From Exophiala sp. HKRS030 (taxonomy: Eukaryota; Ascomycota; Eurotiomycetes; Chaetothyriales; Herpotrichiellaceae): a DNA stretch of 64,000 bases. A model generated the notes under the pieces. That model saw nothing but the letters and a program-made list of their open reading frames with translations. It was not told the DNA's origin and searched no databases. Shown piece after piece: positions 61,085 to 64,000 of the stretch. The stretch lies in NCBI GenBank assembly GCA_023897205.1, contig JAHWDD010000004.1:3906001-3970000 (forward strand). Reading direction: 5' to 3'. The number at the start of each line of letters is the position of its first letter. Positions within the stretch are counted from its first letter, which is position 1. Position numbers and translations under genes: made by a program.

Positions 61085-62416
61085 TCAATCAGCGTCAGGA
61101 TCTCCACCAAGTCGGAGAACCATTGCCCGCAGGCGTTGGATCTCAGTGGTGAGAAGTTCAGTATGCTCTTGCTTCCTCTGCCGAGACTTTCGGGCGGCAG
61201 CAGTGTTCTTCTTCCGCTTGGCAGTTTCCTTGTCGTCCTCACTGTCAATGGTGATTTCGGGCAAGGTTTTGCGCATCTTCGACTTGTTGATACCAACGGT
61301 ATCGGACAACTTCCGGCCATGAATCAATGGCTGAGACGGTGGTCGACCGGGAGAAGACTTCTGTCGAACCATGGGCGCAACCGGCTCGGCTTGCTTAGCT
61401 GGCTTGGAGTTGACCGACGCAAAACTTGCGTTCAGTTGCTCGGCGGTGGGAACAGGTTGCTGGGCAAATTGATCAAACTCATCCTGGGGGAAGAGTGGAG
61501 CCATGCCTTCAAGCTCGGAGTAGTTGAGCTGGCTGTCAAGAAGACCATCCTCAAGAGGGGAGGTGTTCAATCCACTGCTAGGCATAGCAGGAGACTCGAG
61601 ATAGCCAGATTCCGGAGTGCTGAAGTTGGGGAAAGCGGTAGAAGGTGGAGCAGACATTGTGTAGTCATCCCTGAACAATTCAGACGGGGAGACGGTGCCA
61701 CTCGCAGTGGCGGTGCTGGACGCATTGAAATCCGTGTTGGCCGAGTAGCTGGCGCCAATGTTGAAGAAGTCGTCCTGGGAGGCGAGCAAATCACCTCCCG
61801 GGAGATACATCTGGTCAAAAGCACTAGACATGAAGCCTTGGGAGGTCAGTCTCTGCACGGCGCGCGACAATAGATCAGGAGGGTCAGTACCTTGTGGGAT
61901 GGTCACAGTAGGTCGAGACTGACGTTGATTGGGCGCGGGTGCGTTGAATAGTGGAACAGGTGGGCGCGAGTGCGAGAGAGATTGCGAATGAGCAAGCTGA
62001 CGCAAATGCTGTGCAGATAGTCGTTTATGCAAAGATGGACTGGAAAAGGACCGATGATTGGTATTGCCTGAGAACTGGGACAGAGAAGACTGGGTTGTTG
62101 GAGACACTCGGTTGGAAAGGGAGAGATGCCTGGTCTGCAGTGGTCTCGAGTGATTAGGGGCTATACTCAATGTCGCCTGCGCACGCGAGGCTGTCGGAGG
62201 GACTTGCGAAGTCTCGGGGACGTCGAATAGCTGAAAGTCCTGGTTGAAGCTGTGTTGGATATTGTTCTGCGACGATGCAGTCGATGGTGCTTGGGTTGAA
62301 AGACGCCATGGTTGCTGGTGAGCCGTGGTGAAGGATGTGAAATCCAACGCGTTAATGGTTGCGGTGGGTGAAGAGTCCGGGGCGCTGGGGGCGACGACGA
62401 AGTCTCGTTTGTTCAC
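61085..62416 (-). CDS. cpcA: bZIP transcription factor, CPC1/GCN4-like
   Basis: A single exon of 443 aa. A Ser/Thr/Gln/Pro-rich N-terminal half carries acidic activation-type patches (ELEGMAPLFPQDEFDQFAQQ). At the C-terminus the bZIP begins with KETAKRKKNTAAARKSRQRK; the N-x2-A-A-x-K/R-S-R signature matches GCN4-type factors (NTxAARKSR). It is followed by a short leucine zipper (LLTTEIQRLRAMVLRLGG) of about three heptads, then GDPDAD. In GCN4/CPC1 factors this domain binds TGACTC sites and activates amino-acid biosynthesis under starvation. The leader holds two short upstream ORFs, the classic control feature of this gene (separate entries). The orthology is inferred; other bZIP families remain possible. 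Confidence 0.78.
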   Translation of the reverse strand: MNKRDFVVAPSAPDSSPTATINALDFTSFTTAHQQPWRLSTQAPSTASSQNNIQHSFNQDFQLFDVPETSQVPPTASRAQATLSIAPNHSRPLQTRHLSLSNRVSPTTQSSLSQFSGNTNHRSFSSPSLHKRLSAQHLRQLAHSQSLSHSRPPVPLFNAPAPNQRQSRPTVTIPQGTDPPDLLSRAVQRLTSQGFMSSAFDQMYLPGGDLLASQDDFFNIGASYSANTDFNASSTATASGTVSPSELFRDDYTMSAPPSTAFPNFSTPESGYLESPAMPSSGLNTSPLEDGLLDSQLNYSELEGMAPLFPQDEFDQFAQQPVPTAEQLNASFASVNSKPAKQAEPVAPMVRQKSSPGRPPSQPLIHGRKLSDTVGINKSKMRKTLPEITIDSEDDKETAKRKKNTAAARKSRQRKQEHTELLTTEIQRLRAMVLRLGGDPDAD

Positions 62417-62533
62417 AGGTCCGGGTGGACGAGTGGACTGGGAGGGGTGAGTTGAGAGTTGAGAGTTGAGTAACCGTGGGGTGGTGACAGACTCTATCTT
62501 GCCTAGGCTTGATAGAAGTGGCGACGAGCGAGG

Positions 62534-62548
62534 TCAGAAGGACTCCAT
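62534..62548 (-). promoter_or_regulatory. uORF, 4 codons, in the bZIP leader
   Basis: ATG at 62546-62548 to TGA, peptide MESF. It ends 117 nt before the bZIP ATG, a spacing suited to reinitiation control. Confidence 0.5.
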
Positions 62549-62881
62549 TACTGATGAATTCCTTGTCGTTGTTCTTGATGTTGGTGATGGTTGAGGTAGA
62601 GGGGGGGAAGAAGAAAAACGCAGGCAGAAGCGGGAGAGAGGGAGATTAAGTGCGTGAGCCGGAGGTGAGCCTTGGCGACGCTAACCTGGAATGGGCGGTA
62701 GCCGCACTAGGCCGGGCTGAGGATGTTTCGGCTCCACCAGGTTCCAGTGAAGTGAATGGAGTTGCCGGGGTGTGATGTCGAACTTGTCGACAGGCACAAG
62801 ACAGCAACTCGGTAATATCAGAGTAGAAGGTAATTCTGCCTTGGTTACACGGGCTACCAAAAGTCCCCTGCAAGGCCACAA

Positions 62882-62905
62882 TTATCCCCTGTCCACTCGA
62901 GTCAT
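62882..62905 (-). promoter_or_regulatory. uORF, 7 codons, in the bZIP leader
   Basis: ATG at 62903-62905 to TAA, peptide MTRVDRG. A Gcn4-type TGACTC core overlaps its start (62899-62904). It lies about 470 bp upstream of the bZIP ATG. Confidence 0.5.
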
Positions 62906-62954
62906 TCTACGATGGTGAGTGGAGGAAATCCTTCACTGGTTTTGCCTTGGACAT

Positions 62955-64000
62955 CCGGCGTAAAGCGAAGGTGATACCACCAGGTATTTCTTTGTCAAAC
63001 GGAGCGAAGCAACAAATGTGAGTTTATGTTTGAACCGCAGGATTCACGATTGCCAATTCATACACCCCTCCATACACAAACAACTCTTCCGGTACGAACA
63101 CGAATGTGTGAGTTACAGATTCAAACAAGAGGACACAGACAACACTACATACATACTCAGATTCGGCATATTTCTTTTTATTTTCTTAGTTCTTTCCTTA
63201 TAGAATACTCCATACACTGTCCATCATTTCTCTGTTTGTGTGAACGAGACAATCAATGCAATTTCCACAATGTCCGTAACGCGCATGTTGATGGCCTGAT
63301 GGGCAGGTCGCTGCGACACACACTTCATCCATGGCTCCAAACTTCAAGGTCGGATCAGGAAATATGAGTCACAATTCATCGACGAACGAACATGACAAGC
63401 GAACCAGTCAGCGACGAGGTGACCAAAGTTCCCCCGAATGTTAGCGGCTTCGTTTCGAGGACCAAACACCAAATCAGAAGCACGCGGCACGTTCCACCCA
63501 TGCACGCCTTTTACCACAAGATTTCGCACGGGACACCACGGACGCGACGCCTTGCAACATGATCTCCAGTTTCCATTATTTCCGAAAGGATGGAGAACCG
63601 GAGCACGAGGGTTCATCCAGTTTCTTTACAAAACGTTTATTACCACCTGGTGGGAATTAATGGAGTTGTTTTCTTGAAGGTTCTTTCTACCTATCCATCC
63701 AGAACCTCAAGTTTGCAGCCTGGGAGTACAATGTATCGCCATGGGAATGCCCCCGATAATAATAGTACTGTACTCTTGACAGGTCCATCTCGGGGAACGG
63801 CAACCACATCTAATTCAGCAATATGACTCACATTCCTTTCGCGGACTTTACTCCATAAAAAGGCTCCAAACTTGAAAAAAGAATGAACCCTGCATAGTTC
63901 TTCAGGTCTGAAGAATGCGCATTTTCCCCTTTCCAGTACTCGGTAAGGAGTATCACTTTCCCCCCTGTCACTCTCGGGAGACCATCCTTCATCTAGTCGA
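62955..64000. other. Intergenic to the window edge, no gene seen
   Basis: AT-rich with several small open frames (60-113 codons) without domains. Contains near copies of the dispersed word (atactccatac at 63201-63211, and tactcggtaaggagta near 63938-63953). Confidence 0.55.

Larger units (their letters stand above)
62417..62954 (-). promoter_or_regulatory. Long bZIP leader/upstream region with short ORFs
   Basis: Over 530 bp upstream of the bZIP ATG there are only three minus-strand ATGs: 62548, 62905 and 62954. Each opens a short ORF (4, 7 and 15 codons). No other ATG precedes the main start. The transcription start and any leader intron are not known from sequence. Confidence 0.55.

Overview
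The window looks like the nuclear genome of a filamentous ascomycete (Pezizomycotina). The evidence is short GT-AG introns (mostly 47-150 bp, some with CTGAC/CTAAC-like branch sites), two Zn2Cys6 regulators and a third fungal-type regulator cut by the left edge, a GH15 glucoamylase with a starch-binding domain, and clear fungal orthologues (RRN6, PHO81/NUC-2, KRI1, RPP40, mitochondrial uL3m, ADP/ATP carrier, CPC1/GCN4-like bZIP). A Eurotiomycete, perhaps a Chaetothyriales-type black yeast, is my guess, but the sequence alone does not fix the lineage. About 27 genes are called. The coding coordinates come from hand-spliced exons whose reading phase was checked at each junction.

Layout. 1-6.2 kb: the 3' end of a fungal-type transcription factor gene, RRN6 (RNA polymerase I core factor) and a small conserved protein. 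6.9-18.0 kb: an accessory block with a 2-oxoglutarate/Fe(II) oxygenase, an O-methyltransferase, a UbiE-like methyltransferase, a secreted glucoamylase, a second O-methyltransferase, a Zn2Cys6 regulator and an aldo-keto reductase. It resembles a set of tailoring enzymes plus a regulator, without a PKS, NRPS or terpene synthase backbone. 19-29.7 kb: a CHY/RING ubiquitin ligase, mitochondrial malonyl-CoA:ACP transacylase, an unrecognised 332-aa protein, mitochondrial uL3m, a four-helix membrane protein and a MYND-finger protein. 30-47 kb: housekeeping and signalling genes, namely PHO81 (eight coding exons), a proline-rich protein, ADP/ATP carrier, KRI1, a BAR-PH-GRAM-VASt sterol-transfer-type protein and RPP40. 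47.6-59.7 kb: a phenol-hydroxylase-like FAD monooxygenase, a glycerophosphodiesterase, then a MAL-like locus: a Zn2Cys6 regulator divergent from a maltose-permease-like transporter, a HAL2-type phosphatase, and a GH13 alpha-glucosidase. 61-62.9 kb: a bZIP gene whose leader carries short upstream ORFs like those of cpc-1/GCN4.

How genes may work together (inference): the glucoamylase would release glucose and short maltodextrins outside the cell, and the permease/maltase/regulator set would import and cleave maltose-type sugars. PHO81 has a CACGTG site in its upstream region, as expected for phosphate regulation. The most interesting non-genic signals are six exact copies of TACGGAGTAC, all in non-coding DNA, a tRNA-like SINE candidate with a hairpin near 22.2 kb, and the bZIP leader.
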